Below are positions 17,838 through 25,760 of a DNA stretch of 64,000 bases, piece by piece. Within the stretch, counting starts at the first letter, position 1. Each line of letters opens with the position of its first letter. The DNA lies in contig LR882958.1 of assembly GCA_904830895.1 (NCBI GenBank), positions 3,094,001 to 3,158,000 on the forward strand, given 5' to 3'. The DNA comes from Planktothrix rubescens CCAP 1459/22 (GTDB taxonomy: Bacteria; Cyanobacteriota; Cyanobacteriia; Cyanobacteriales; Microcoleaceae). The notes under the pieces were generated by a model. The model saw only the letters and a list, made by a program, of their open reading frames with translations. It was not told the origin of the DNA and ran no database searches. Made by a program: the position numbers and the translations under genes.

Positions 17838-18515
17838 ATGAACACAGAATCTTATATTTTTGTTGCGGGTGCAAGTCGCGGTGTGGGACGAGAAGTGGTC
17901 AAATCCCTCCGCAACCAACAGATAAACGTCAAAGCCCTATTAAGAACACCGGATACTCGCCCCGAATTAGAAGCCTTGGGGGTGCGGGTGGTGATGGGGA
18001 ATGCCTTGGATATAACCGCCGTTGAACAGGCGATATTAGGCCCAGAAACAATTTCGGCGGTGATTAGTACCATTGGCGGTTTACCCAAGGATGGAGAGCG
18101 GGCGGACTATTTAGGGAATCAACATTTAATTGACGCGGCGGTGAAAGCGGGCGTCGGGAAGTTTATTCTGGTATCTTCGATTGGGAGTGGCAAAAGTGTG
18201 GTGGCTTTACCTCCCCAAGCGTTTGAAACCTTAAAATCGGTTTTAGTGGAAAAGGAAAAAGCAGAACAGCATTTAATTAATAGTGGACTGAATTACACGA
18301 TTATTCGTCCGGGGGGACTGAAATCTGAACCCGCCACCGGAAACGGCGTATTAACAGAAAATTATCGGGTAGCGGGAAATATTCATCGGGCTGATGTGGC
18401 TCAATTGCTCTGTGATTGTTTATGTTCAGAGGTAGCTAATCATAAGATTCTTTCAGCTATTGACCGGAATATGACCTACGGACAATCGGATTTTGAAATT
18501 TTGAATTTGAGTTAA
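17838..18515 (+). CDS. Atypical SDR-family NAD(P)-binding protein
   Basis: A 225-residue single-domain NAD(P)-binding protein. The nucleotide-binding motif is VAGASRGVGREVVKSL at residues 9-24. VISTIGG and LVSSIGSGKS follow, and the NYTIIRPGGL segment is typical of NmrA-like/atypical SDRs. The classical YxxxK catalytic pair is not evident, which is common in this subgroup. Plant and cyanobacterial relatives act as redox sensors or assembly factors (Ycf39/HCF173 type), but no specific role can be read here. An ATG follows a short A/T-rich leader. It is divergent from the PP2C gene. Confidence 0.8.
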   Translation: MNTESYIFVAGASRGVGREVVKSLRNQQINVKALLRTPDTRPELEALGVRVVMGNALDITAVEQAILGPETISAVISTIGGLPKDGERADYLGNQHLIDAAVKAGVGKFILVSSIGSGKSVVALPPQAFETLKSVLVEKEKAEQHLINSGLNYTIIRPGGLKSEPATGNGVLTENYRVAGNIHRADVAQLLCDCLCSEVANHKILSAIDRNMTYGQSDFEILNLS

Positions 18516-18529
18516 ATTTACCAGTTTTT

Positions 18530-18778
18530 CTAATCTAAATTAACCTGGATTCTCGTTTCATCCCAACTATTTTCTACTTGCCAATTTGGATCTTGATTAT
18601 TTTCTAAATTGGCATTAATATTTTGGGCAACTTGATTGAGTTTATCTTGGGATAAACCTTCTGAATTAGAAGTTTTTGCTTGCTGTTCATCGACACCAAT
18701 ACTAACAATTTCTAAACCCTCTCCAGACTTAGGAGATGGCTCGGAATTGGAGGGATTTTTAGCGTCGGATTTAGACAT
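18530..18778 (-). CDS. Small acidic hypothetical protein
   Basis: An 82-residue protein rich in Ser, Asn and Glu, with a probably disordered N-terminal third (residues 1-25, SDAKNPSNSEPSPKSGEG) and a more structured C-terminus. No family is recognised. It ends 15 bases from the convergent SDR gene and lies just downstream of two other same-strand genes, so it may be the last gene of a three-gene unit. Confidence 0.5.
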   Translation of the reverse strand: MSKSDAKNPSNSEPSPKSGEGLEIVSIGVDEQQAKTSNSEGLSQDKLNQVAQNINANLENNQDPNWQVENSWDETRIQVNLD

Positions 18779-18826
18779 TTTAACTCTTTTATAAATAAGG
18801 ATATAACTCTATTATAACCTGAATTT

Positions 18827-19462
18827 TCAAAAAGGCAAATCATCTTCCAAATCTTGATTATTGTCTAAAGGTTGTACTTGAGGCATAATCATTTTTTCAG
18901 CTTGTTTAATTCTTTCAAATAAAGAAGAACGAGATTGTTGGCGTTTTTGAATTAATTTGTTAATATTGTATTTGACCTTTAATTCTTCTCGTTGCTCTGG
19001 GGATAATGGCTCATAATCCGGTAAAAAATCCGCCGCCGTCACAATAGGAACCCTAGGGCCTAGTTTCTCCACCGGAATTTGGGGAAGACGGGCTAAAAAA
19101 TAGTCTTTTCTGTTTCTAATTTGTTCAGACTTATTATTGATTTCGGTAATAATCCCGATAATTTGACTCAAATGATGGTTAGATAAAGCCCTCTGAATAT
19201 CAATACTTTCTAAGGAAATTTCCAAGGTTTCTATTTGTTTTAAAATATCGGCAGGAATATGATCCAAATTCGGCGGATTAACCGTTGTTTTTAAGGTGAT
19301 TAAAGCCTGATTTAATTGAGTTTCAATCTCGTTGATAACCTCACGGTGATGGTCTTGAGAAACCGGGTTTTGTAATAGGTCTTGCAGGTTTTGAGTGGCT
19401 TGTTGCACAAGCTCAAGGGTCGCCTGAAGTTGGGGGGAATTTGTAGATTTAAAGTGATTCAA
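18827..19462 (-). CDS. Hypothetical helical protein with SSB-like acidic tip
   Basis: A 211-residue, mostly helical, Gln/Leu/Ile-rich protein that likely forms coiled coils in its first 120 residues. A conserved-looking patch follows (PVEKLGPRVPIVTAADFLP). The C-terminus ends NNQDLEDDLPF, very like the acidic DDDIPF tip by which single-stranded DNA-binding protein recruits partners. The similarity may be chance, and no OB-fold is seen. Its start overlaps the end of the upstream Trp-rich protein gene by 14 bases, which indicates co-translation. Confidence 0.6.
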   Translation of the reverse strand: MNHFKSTNSPQLQATLELVQQATQNLQDLLQNPVSQDHHREVINEIETQLNQALITLKTTVNPPNLDHIPADILKQIETLEISLESIDIQRALSNHHLSQIIGIITEINNKSEQIRNRKDYFLARLPQIPVEKLGPRVPIVTAADFLPDYEPLSPEQREELKVKYNINKLIQKRQQSRSSLFERIKQAEKMIMPQVQPLDNNQDLEDDLPF

Positions 19463-19697
19463 GGTCTTCTAATTCCTGGGTAGACTGCCATCCGGGTTGC
19501 CATAAAGCCCGGTCTTGAAGTTGTTGGGCATTTAACCAAAATCTCACCTGGGGGTCACAGGATGCCACCATTTCGGCAAATACCCATTTGCCTTGATTTT
19601 TGCGGTTTGCGACTTGGAAATGCCTCCAGCCCCAGGTTTTTTGATGAGATGTCCATTTAGAACCTAAAAGATAGGGGAATTTTTGCTTTTTTGCCAT
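19449..19697 (-). CDS. TIGR02450-type Trp-rich small protein
   Basis: An 82-residue protein with six Trp residues in the pattern I associate with the TIGR02450 family (GSKWTS near the start, WGWRHF, KWVFAEMVASCD, FWLNAQQL, WQPGW). Members occur in cyanobacteria and marine bacteria and their function is not known. It is the first gene of a short same-strand group with 18827-19462 and possibly 18530-18778. Confidence 0.72.
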   Translation of the reverse strand: MAKKQKFPYLLGSKWTSHQKTWGWRHFQVANRKNQGKWVFAEMVASCDPQVRFWLNAQQLQDRALWQPGWQSTQELEDLESL

Positions 19698-20274
19698 GCT
19701 TAAGATTTGGGCCCTGGACGATAACAGTAATTGTTAACGATTTTGATACTCCCCAGGGCTGAAGCCACTGGGATTCTTGAATGAATCCGAAAACTCTCAA
19801 AGGCGCTATCAAATCACCTCTACACGCTCAAAACAACTACCCTTATAAAAGATATTGCAATTGCGCTTACTTTTAAATTGTGTTTGTTTTCATAGACCAT
19901 CACAACGCCAGATAGGTACGCTTCACACTCTGCCATTACTTGTCAGTTATACAGGCTTACTACTCCTCAAGGAGTGTGGTGGCTCACTGTGCCGGGATTT
20001 CTCCGATACTAGAGTGTTTCAACACGCAGATGGTTGTTTTACTTACGATCTATTCTAACTCAACTTTTCAATCAGTTAGATCAGGAAATATTGAAGGCGG
20101 TTGAAACCGCAGCCACTTTCCTCCCCATGTCTAAAGCCAGGGGCTTCTCGCTCGTTTTTTGGTGACAGATTTTTTGCCCGATTGCCAGGGCTGTTTTTTA
20201 ATACGACAGGTTGTCATAGTTTATGGTAGGATGTTTTTCAACGCTTAGAAGATCACATTTTTTAGAGGCAAGTT
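19698..20274. other. 577-base region with IS605-type end remnants upstream of petE
   Basis: No real gene. Two hairpin segments, 19749-19776 and 20121-20149, read on the minus strand as GAATCCCAGTGGC...TGGGGAG and GAGAAGCCCC...ATGGGGAG. They resemble the right-end hairpin of the tnpB element at 23343-23371. They are therefore probably scars of IS200/IS605-type elements that have lost their coding part. A 67-codon frame at 19855-20058 between them has no recognisable homology. The last 120 bases should hold the petE promoter. Confidence 0.45.
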
Positions 20275-20688
20275 ATGAATCAGATGGTTTCAGTGTCCAA
20301 GCGGGTCGCCCTAGTTTTGTCTGTGGCCTTTTTAATGATTAGCACCTTTGTTTTTGGTGTGGGTCAAGCCTCCGCAGAAACCTTTACTGTTAAAATGGGT
20401 GCTGATTCGGGGATGTTAAAATTTGATCCGAGTAAAGTAGAAGTCAAACCGGGTGATGTTGTTAAATTTGTAAATAACAAACTCCCTCCCCATAATGCAG
20501 TTTTTGATAAAGCCAAATCTCCTGATGCGGCTGTGGCGGTCAAACTTTCCCATAAAGCATTACTTCAAAAACTGGGTGAGTCCTTTGAAGTTGCCTTCAC
20601 CGACGATATGCCTGCTGGTGTTTATTCCTACTATTGTGAACCTCACCGTGGCGCGGGTATGAACGCTGAAATTGTTCTGAAAAAATAA
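20275..20688 (+). CDS. petE: Plastocyanin precursor
   Basis: Type I blue copper protein carrying electrons from cytochrome b6f to photosystem I in the thylakoid lumen. A signal peptide of about 34 residues ends near GQASAETF. The mature protein of about 103 residues has the copper ligands: His in LPPHNAVF, and Cys, His and Met in YYCEPHRGAGM. AGAGGCAAG lies before the ATG. In cyanobacteria it is often copper-induced and swapped with cytochrome c6 (petJ), which is not in the window. Confidence 0.96.
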   Translation: MNQMVSVSKRVALVLSVAFLMISTFVFGVGQASAETFTVKMGADSGMLKFDPSKVEVKPGDVVKFVNNKLPPHNAVFDKAKSPDAAVAVKLSHKALLQKLGESFEVAFTDDMPAGVYSYYCEPHRGAGMNAEIVLKK

Positions 20689-21027
20689 TGAGAGTCTAGT
20701 TACTTTACTTGTTGAATTAATAATTAATTTTGGGTGGTTTTTTGTTGGTAATTAAACTAACAAGAGACTGCCCAAATATTTTATATATAGCAGGGAATAG
20801 GGAACAGGGAACAGGGAACAGGGAACAGGGAATAGGGAGGAAAACAACAGTTGAAGTTTTTTTTAGACGCGATGCTATAGTTACAGTCTTTTAAAACTTT
20901 AGACTTTAGATTTTAAATTTAAGATAATTTTGTTTGAGTTTCCCCACATTGAGTAAAGACAGCTAAAACCTTAAAATCATCCCTAACCTAAAACCTAAAG
21001 TCTAAAATTGTCAATTGTTAACCGATG
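20689..21027. other. Intergenic region between petE and psbV
   Basis: 339 bases between two convergent genes with no open reading frame of note. It holds the heptamer array at 20792-20837, several oligo-T and oligo-A stretches and an ATTAATAATTAAT palindrome shortly after petE. No clear stem-and-U-run terminator was found. Confidence 0.6.
20792..20837. repeat. Heptamer array AGGGAAC/T x6
   Basis: Six units AGGGAAT-AGGGAAC(x4)-AGGGAAT and a partial seventh. They lie between petE and psbV. Confidence 0.92.
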
Positions 21028-21519
21028 TTAGCGCAGGTATTTACCACCACCCCATTGTTCAGGACGAACTTTGGGTTCTAATAATAGATATCCAGCCAGA
21101 TTATATAAATCATCTTCCGTCAGATTTCGCATGGCGACGAAAATATCTGAACTCTTGGTGCTGGGGTGGGTTTCGGAAATTTCTTCTAACCCATCATAGG
21201 TTGTGGGATTTTTGATAAAGTCGATCAGGGCGACAATATTATCGCGGGAGGGGGATGCTCCTGCCAAGGTTGGAGGACTGAGGTTAATATCAGGGTTGGT
21301 TTTGGTCATCCCTAAAGCGTGACAGGAGGCGCAAGCCTTATTAAATAATTTTTTGCCCTTTTTCAGTTCTTTTTCACTCAGAACAACGGTTTGGCCCTGG
21401 TCATTTAGGGGTAAAGTCCGAAGTTCTTTGGTCAGGTCTAATGCATTGGCATTAGTGACAAACAGTTGAAAGGTGAAAAATACAGTGGCTATTGCCAGCC
21501 AAAAGTATCTTTTTAGCAT
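21028..21519 (-). CDS. psbV: Cytochrome c550, photosystem II extrinsic protein PsbV
   Basis: Lumenal mono-haem c-type cytochrome that stabilises the oxygen-evolving side of photosystem II together with PsbU. The precursor has 163 residues: a signal peptide to about residue 26 (ending TNANA) and a mature part starting LDLTKELRT. The haem motif CASCH is near residue 63. The second axial ligand of this family is a His about 50 residues later (ETHPSTKSSDIFVAMRNLT). The C-terminus PEQWGGGKYLR is a family hallmark. Its gene is convergent with petE. Confidence 0.96.
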   Translation of the reverse strand: MLKRYFWLAIATVFFTFQLFVTNANALDLTKELRTLPLNDQGQTVVLSEKELKKGKKLFNKACASCHALGMTKTNPDINLSPPTLAGASPSRDNIVALIDFIKNPTTYDGLEEISETHPSTKSSDIFVAMRNLTEDDLYNLAGYLLLEPKVRPEQWGGGKYLR

Positions 21520-21673
21520 GGTTCTCCTTATGACTAAGTTAGTGATTAAAAGCTAAATCCAGTCTTGGCTTGATCCGCGAGCAGAAGTTAGTTAAGTTTG
21601 GGTTCAGGTTATTGAATGTCCCCGATCCCGGTGATTAGCTGATCGGCATTTGTCAATCGTCTATTGTTATTTA

Positions 21674-21720
21674 CCACCTTAACCCTCTGCGAAATATAAT
21701 TTCACAGAGGGTTAAGGTGG
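21674..21720. other. Long perfect hairpin, probable bidirectional transcription end
   Basis: A 16-bp perfect outer stem (CCACCTTAACCCTCTG at 21674-21689 against 21705-21720), one mismatch, then 5 more pairs around an ATA loop. It lies between the 3' end of a small gene and the psbV promoter. No U-run is present, so it may work as a processing or stability element rather than a standard terminator. Confidence 0.6.
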
Positions 21721-21726
21721 ATTGAA

Positions 21727-21915
21727 CTATTGGGACTCTGGGGACTGACGTTGGGCTGTGATTTTAGACATCAAAGCCTTAGCATCCTCCAGGGCTAAAC
21801 GGGTTTGAGAATGTTGATAGGCAATTCCCAATTGGTCACACAGTTGGAGTACAGTCTCAACGGGGAGATTGTAGTCCTCTGCTATTTCTGTGATGGACAG
21901 GTCGGCAAAACCCAT
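21727..21915 (-). CDS. Small conserved cyanobacterial protein, HTH-like
   Basis: A 62-residue protein (from ATG 21915, MGFADLSITEIAEDYNLP) that reads as a short helix-turn-helix-like domain: two helices around residues 6-30 with VETVLQLCDQLGIAY, then a helical tail. Similar short proteins occur widely in cyanobacteria next to housekeeping genes, with no assigned function that I know. An upstream in-frame start at 21945 adds ten residues that look unstructured. It lies 81 bases upstream of the accD stop, on the same strand and downstream of accD. Confidence 0.55.
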   Translation of the reverse strand: MGFADLSITEIAEDYNLPVETVLQLCDQLGIAYQHSQTRLALEDAKALMSKITAQRQSPESQ

Positions 21916-22025
21916 AAGTCTGTTTAAACAATAGGTCTTGATCAAAAATTATAGGAACCTTTGGTATTTTGTGAAAACCAACAATTTGATCGCGATCGCC
22001 ACTAAACATCGATCAACAGTTCCCG

Positions 22026-22988
22026 CTAGACTGACTTAGACGCTGAGACACCCTGAGATAAATCTATGGGTGTATCACCCGAAGTTAGGGGGATAACTTC
22101 AGCAGTATGGGATAAGGGCCCGGAGGTTTGGGGAAGACGATGGAGGCGAATCAATTGGGCTAGGGTTTTTTTGAGTTGGGTACGGGGAACAATGGCATCC
22201 ACAAACCCATAATTCAATAGGTATTCTGAGGTTTGGAAATCATCGGGTAACTTCTCTCTCAGGGTTTGTTCAATTACCCGTCTTCCAGCAAAACCAATAG
22301 TCGCTTTTGGCTCGGCTAAAATCATATCCCCTAACATGGCAAAACTGGCCGTCACCCCTCCGGTGGTGGGATGGGTGAGGACGGGAATATACAGCAGTCG
22401 GGATTTGCGGTGGCGATGCAAGGCGGCGGAGATTTTCGCCATCTGCATCAGACTTAACATTCCCTCCTGCATCCTCGCGCCCCCGGAGGCACAAATAATC
22501 ACCACGGGATAGCCTTCATTAGTGCCATGTTCAATCAGGCGGGTGAGTTTTTCCCCGACCACTGAACCCATGCTACCGCCCATAAACCGGAAGTCCATGA
22601 CTCCCAGGGCCACGGGTTCACCTTCGAGTAAGCCGATTCCGGTTTGTACCGCATCGGATAATCCGGTTTTTTCCCGGGTTTCTCGGAGTCGATCACTATA
22701 GGATTTGCGATCGCGAAATTTCAGGGGATCAACCGCATACATTTCGGCATCTAAAGCCATCCAGGTATTAGGATCAATCAATTGCCCAATTCGCTCGTCG
22801 CTATTGACCATGAAATGATGACCGCATTCCAAACAAACCTTATTATTGGCTTGTAGGTCTTTGGCATAAGTTAAAGCATTGCACTTTTCGCACTTAACCC
22901 ATAGCCCATCAGCAATTTCTCGTTCCTGCGGTTCGGGAGTGTTGGGTAATAATTTACGCCGATTTGCGAACCAATCAAATAGAGACAT
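22026..22988 (-). CDS. accD: Acetyl-CoA carboxylase carboxyltransferase subunit beta
   Basis: Beta subunit of the carboxyltransferase that, with AccA, moves carboxyl from biotin to acetyl-CoA in fatty-acid synthesis. At 320 residues it has the usual size. The zinc ribbon is at residues about 33-55 (CEKCNALTY and CLECGHHF). The crotonase-fold core includes [19 protein letters not shown] and [12 protein letters not shown] for CoA binding and the oxyanion hole. The C-terminal tail is short and polar. AccA, AccB and AccC are not in this window. Confidence 0.96.
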   Translation of the reverse strand: MSLFDWFANRRKLLPNTPEPQEREIADGLWVKCEKCNALTYAKDLQANNKVCLECGHHFMVNSDERIGQLIDPNTWMALDAEMYAVDPLKFRDRKSYSDRLRETREKTGLSDAVQTGIGLLEGEPVALGVMDFRFMGGSMGSVVGEKLTRLIEHGTNEGYPVVIICASGGARMQEGMLSLMQMAKISAALHRHRKSRLLYIPVLTHPTTGGVTASFAMLGDMILAEPKATIGFAGRRVIEQTLREKLPDDFQTSEYLLNYGFVDAIVPRTQLKKTLAQLIRLHRLPQTSGPLSHTAEVIPLTSGDTPIDLSQGVSASKSV

Positions 22989-23124
22989 TAAAAATTGTTT
23001 TGACTTTTGCTATTTCTAATTTTAAGACTGTGAGGCCTTGGGAAATTGGGGGATTCCCGTTAGCCCCATTAGTTAAATTCAAAATCTACACCATAATAGA
23101 ACGATATATAGCAAGTCTTAACGT

Positions 23125-23370
23125 TTAATCTACAGATTCTAATTCTTCATCAATGGGGCTTAATAGGAGCAACGCCTCCCAGCGATGAGCTAAGGGGACT
23201 TGTAGCCCTACCGGACTGCCCATCCCCAGGGAAGAACTGACTCCTAAGTCAATTACCCGGGTGGGAATATCCTGGGCTTCTAAGACTTGCTGCATAAATT
23301 CGGCTTCCCATCGCAGAGCCGTTGTATGAATGTTGACATCCGCCCCGCCGTAAACGGACGGGGATTCCAT
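23125..23370 (-). pseudogene. Small conserved protein with N-terminus replaced by IS605 end
   Basis: An 81-codon frame whose conserved part begins at about LRWEAEFMQQVLEAQDIPTR and continues through a Gly/Pro segment and LLLLSPIDEE. This is the style of small cyanobacterial DUF2007-like putative signal-transducing proteins. The first 17 or so codons (MESPSVYGGADVN...) are read from the right end of the neighbouring IS605-type element. The ATG directly follows the tnpB stop (TAGATG). The native start is therefore lost, and the product, if made, is a chimera translated from the tnpB transcript. Confidence 0.55.
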
Positions 23371-24486
23371 CTATTTCAACAAATCAAAAACATCTCGATC
23401 ATGAGATTCGCCACAATTTAAACAAATCCAATCTCTCACAGACAAATCTAATTTACCAATTTTGAATCCACAACAAGAGCAAGTCTTAGATGTAGGTTCC
23501 CATCGGTCTATGATTCGGAAATCTCTACCATACTTTTCTGATTTAGCTTCTAGGAAAGTTCTAAAACTTCTCCACCCTAAATCAGAGATAGCTCTTGATA
23601 ATTTCCGGTTTTTAACCATTCCTGAAACATTTAAGTCCTCCAAGACTATTGTTTGGTTTTCACGAACAATCTGGGTAGACAATTTATGCAAGAAATCGGT
23701 GCGGGTATCAGAAACTTTAGCATGAAGTTTAGCTAATCTTTTTCTGGCTTTTTCATAACGTTCAGACCCTTTGGTTTTCCGAGACAATTGCTTAGAAAAT
23801 TTACGAAGCTCCTTAATTCGCTGTTTTATCGGCTTAGGAGCTTTTATTTTTTGCCCATTACTTAATGTGGCAAAGGTTGTTATTCCCAAATCAATGCCAA
23901 CTGAGTTTTCAGATTGTGGCAAGATTTCGGATTGAATTTCTACTACAAAACTCAGGAAGTATCGGTCAGCACTGTCTTTGACAATCGTGACAGAACTGGG
24001 TTCAGAGGGTAGTTGTCTTGACCAAATTACATCAATCTTACCTATTTTAGCGAGATAAACTTTCTCTCCTTTGAAGGAAAATCCGGTTTTTGTAAATCTA
24101 GCAGACTGTTGTGATTTTCGTTTCTTGAATTTTGGAGGTTTAACCCGTTGACCTTTCCTAGTTCCTTTACAGGAATTAAAGAAATTTTGATAGGCTTGTT
24201 CTAGGTTGTTTAAGGATTGTTGCAAGGGAATTACTGAAACTTCTGACAACCATTCTCTTTCTTCTAGCTTTTTAGCTTGGGTGATGAATTGTTTCTGAAG
24301 TTCAGCATTTTTGGGCTTCTTTTTACCTCCTTTGTACTCGGAAATACAAAAAGCCAGTGCATCGTTCCATACTACCCGCACACAACCAAATAATTTGGCT
24401 AATGCCAATTTTTGGGAAGGTGTTGGATAGCATCTATAGCGATACCTGGCTTTCATACTTTTGTTGATTACAGCTTGTTTTATCAT
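23371..24486 (-). CDS. tnpB: TnpB, RNA-guided nuclease of IS605-type element
   Basis: A 371-residue TnpB. The N-terminal OrfB_IS605 helix-turn-helix part starts YRYRCYPTPSQKLALAKLFGC. RuvC motifs are GIDLGITTFATL (first Asp), VLEDLNVSGM (Glu) and HDRD near the end (last Asp). The zinc finger is CSCCGF followed by CLNCGE. The protein stops only a few residues after HDRD (VFDLLK), whereas most TnpBs read DRDxNAAxNI and run 15-30 residues further. The tail is thus cut short, although all three acidic residues remain. TnpB proteins cleave DNA guided by an RNA from the element's right end and favour retention of the element. Confidence 0.88.
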   Translation of the reverse strand: MIKQAVINKSMKARYRYRCYPTPSQKLALAKLFGCVRVVWNDALAFCISEYKGGKKKPKNAELQKQFITQAKKLEEREWLSEVSVIPLQQSLNNLEQAYQNFFNSCKGTRKGQRVKPPKFKKRKSQQSARFTKTGFSFKGEKVYLAKIGKIDVIWSRQLPSEPSSVTIVKDSADRYFLSFVVEIQSEILPQSENSVGIDLGITTFATLSNGQKIKAPKPIKQRIKELRKFSKQLSRKTKGSERYEKARKRLAKLHAKVSDTRTDFLHKLSTQIVRENQTIVLEDLNVSGMVKNRKLSRAISDLGWRSFRTFLEAKSEKYGRDFRIIDRWEPTSKTCSCCGFKIGKLDLSVRDWICLNCGESHDRDVFDLLK

Positions 24487-24503
24487 ACATCAAGTTAGAA
24501 TAA

Positions 24504-24530
24504 AAAGCCGTCGTGGAACGACGGGGCTTT
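24504..24530 (-). terminator. Hairpin with U-run: left end of IS605 element or terminator of pilD
   Basis: On the minus strand a GC-rich stem (AAAGCCCCGTCGT / ACGACGGCTTT, 2-base bulge) is followed by TTTTTATT. It lies 37 bases after the prepilin peptidase stop and could end that transcript. It also lies where the left-end hairpin of the tnpB element is expected. Confidence 0.6.
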
Positions 24531-24566
24531 AAACCCAAAATTTCCGGTAATCCAAGACATGGTATT

Positions 24567-25370
24567 TCAATTGACAAGGGGAAAAAATAAGCCTAGATAG
24601 GTGGAGAGGATTTGATGCCCCCAGAGGGCAGTAATAGCTGCACCCAGGGCTAGAAAGGGGCCGAAGGGGATGGGTTGACGGCGACTGATTAAACCGATTG
24701 CGATCGCTCCTCCTCCCACCACAGCCCCGAATAAGCAAGCTATAAATCCGCCTACGAGTAAATATTTCCACCCTAGCCAAGCCCCCATCATCGCCGCGAG
24801 TTTACTATCTCCGGCTCCCATGGCCGTTTGTCCCATGACCAGAGTTCCCACAAAGGATATGATGTCAAATAACCATAATCCCAGCACCGCCCCAATTATC
24901 CCCATCATTAACCCGTAACTGGGGGATGGGGACTGGCTGAGTTGAAACCCTAAACCCAAGACTAACCCCGACTGGGTGAGAACATTGGGGAGGGTATAGG
25001 TATCTAAATCAATTAGGGATAGGGCAATTAACCAACTGAATAATACCCAATAACCTAATATCTGGGGGAGGGTAGGAAAACTGAAAAATATGACTAAAAA
25101 TAATAGTCCTGTAGTCGTTTCTACGATGGGATAGCGGCTGGAAATTGGTGCATGGCAATGTTTACAACGTCCCTGTAGCCACAGCCAACCAAAGACGGGA
25201 ATATTTTCTGAGGGACTCAACTGGGTTAAACAGTGGGGACAGCGAGAGGGGGGGTGTAGTATGGATAAACCCGCCGGAATTCGATAAATCACGACGTTGA
25301 GAAAACTGCCTATTGATGCTCCCAGGGCAAACACAATTAAACAGGCAGGTAAACTCAGTATAATATTCAT
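24567..25370 (-). CDS. pilD: Prepilin peptidase (A24 family)
   Basis: Membrane aspartic peptidase and N-methyltransferase that matures type IV pilins. The protein is 267 residues from ATG 25370. It begins with a hydrophobic segment and GSFLNVVIYRIP, has two CxxC pairs (CPHC and CKHC) in the cytoplasmic methylase loop, and then six or so transmembrane helices. The two catalytic Asp motifs are LIDLDTYTLPN and GAGDSKLAAMMGAW (GxGD type). The frame is open upstream to 25511 but that part overlaps the preceding gene. Type IV pili serve motility and DNA uptake in cyanobacteria. Confidence 0.92.
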   Translation of the reverse strand: MNIILSLPACLIVFALGASIGSFLNVVIYRIPAGLSILHPPSRCPHCLTQLSPSENIPVFGWLWLQGRCKHCHAPISSRYPIVETTTGLLFLVIFFSFPTLPQILGYWVLFSWLIALSLIDLDTYTLPNVLTQSGLVLGLGFQLSQSPSPSYGLMMGIIGAVLGLWLFDIISFVGTLVMGQTAMGAGDSKLAAMMGAWLGWKYLLVGGFIACLFGAVVGGGAIAIGLISRRQPIPFGPFLALGAAITALWGHQILSTYLGLFFPLVN

Positions 25371-25398
25371 GCTTGATCTCGATTTCTGACTTGGGCTG

Positions 25399-25662
25399 TT
25401 AAAACAAATCGGCTTCAATCTGTTCAAAAGGGATAAAATATTCCCCAGGGAGCAAAATCGGTTGACCGGAAAATAATAGGCAACTACGATAATTGCTAGG
25501 ATTGATGGCAACTCCCAACGGCCGCCGCATTCGTTGGGCGTGGACTTCTACATAGGCATGATATATCTGTTTAGCTACCCTAATTAAGTCGGCATTAAGC
25601 TCATGGGATGGGGTTTGAGGGTTAGCCAGAAATTCAGTTTGGAGTTGTAAGGCTTGTACCAT
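25399..25662 (-). CDS. Conserved cyanobacterial hypothetical protein
   Basis: An 87-residue soluble protein with an N-terminal helical part (ELNADLIRVAKQIYHAYVEVHAQRMRRP) and a short beta-rich tail (GQPILLPGEYFIPFEQIEADLF). I do not recognise a named family. It lies 28 bases upstream of pilD on the same strand and is probably co-transcribed with it. Confidence 0.6.
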   Translation of the reverse strand: MVQALQLQTEFLANPQTPSHELNADLIRVAKQIYHAYVEVHAQRMRRPLGVAINPSNYRSCLLFSGQPILLPGEYFIPFEQIEADLF

Positions 25663-25760
25663 AGTAGACCCTCAATTACAAATTTTAGAGGCAAAAAACG
25701 GTGTTAATTTAATATTAGGTTGAGTTAATTCCTAAATTGTCAATTTCAAATTAAAGTTTT

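Larger units (their letters stand above)
23343..24530 (-). mobile_element. IS200/IS605-type element carrying tnpB only
   Basis: An element with tnpB and hairpins at both ends but no tnpA. On the minus strand its left end holds the hairpin at 24504-24530 and its right end the hairpin at 23343-23363 (CCCCG/CCG stem around TAAA). Exact borders cannot be set because this family makes no target duplication. Without TnpA the element would have to be mobilised in trans. The right end and the tnpB tail are where the guide (omega) RNA would be encoded. Confidence 0.75.

Noticed and set aside
19855-20058. 67-codon frame upstream of petE
   Set aside because: It lies between two IS605-type end remnants and has no recognisable protein features.
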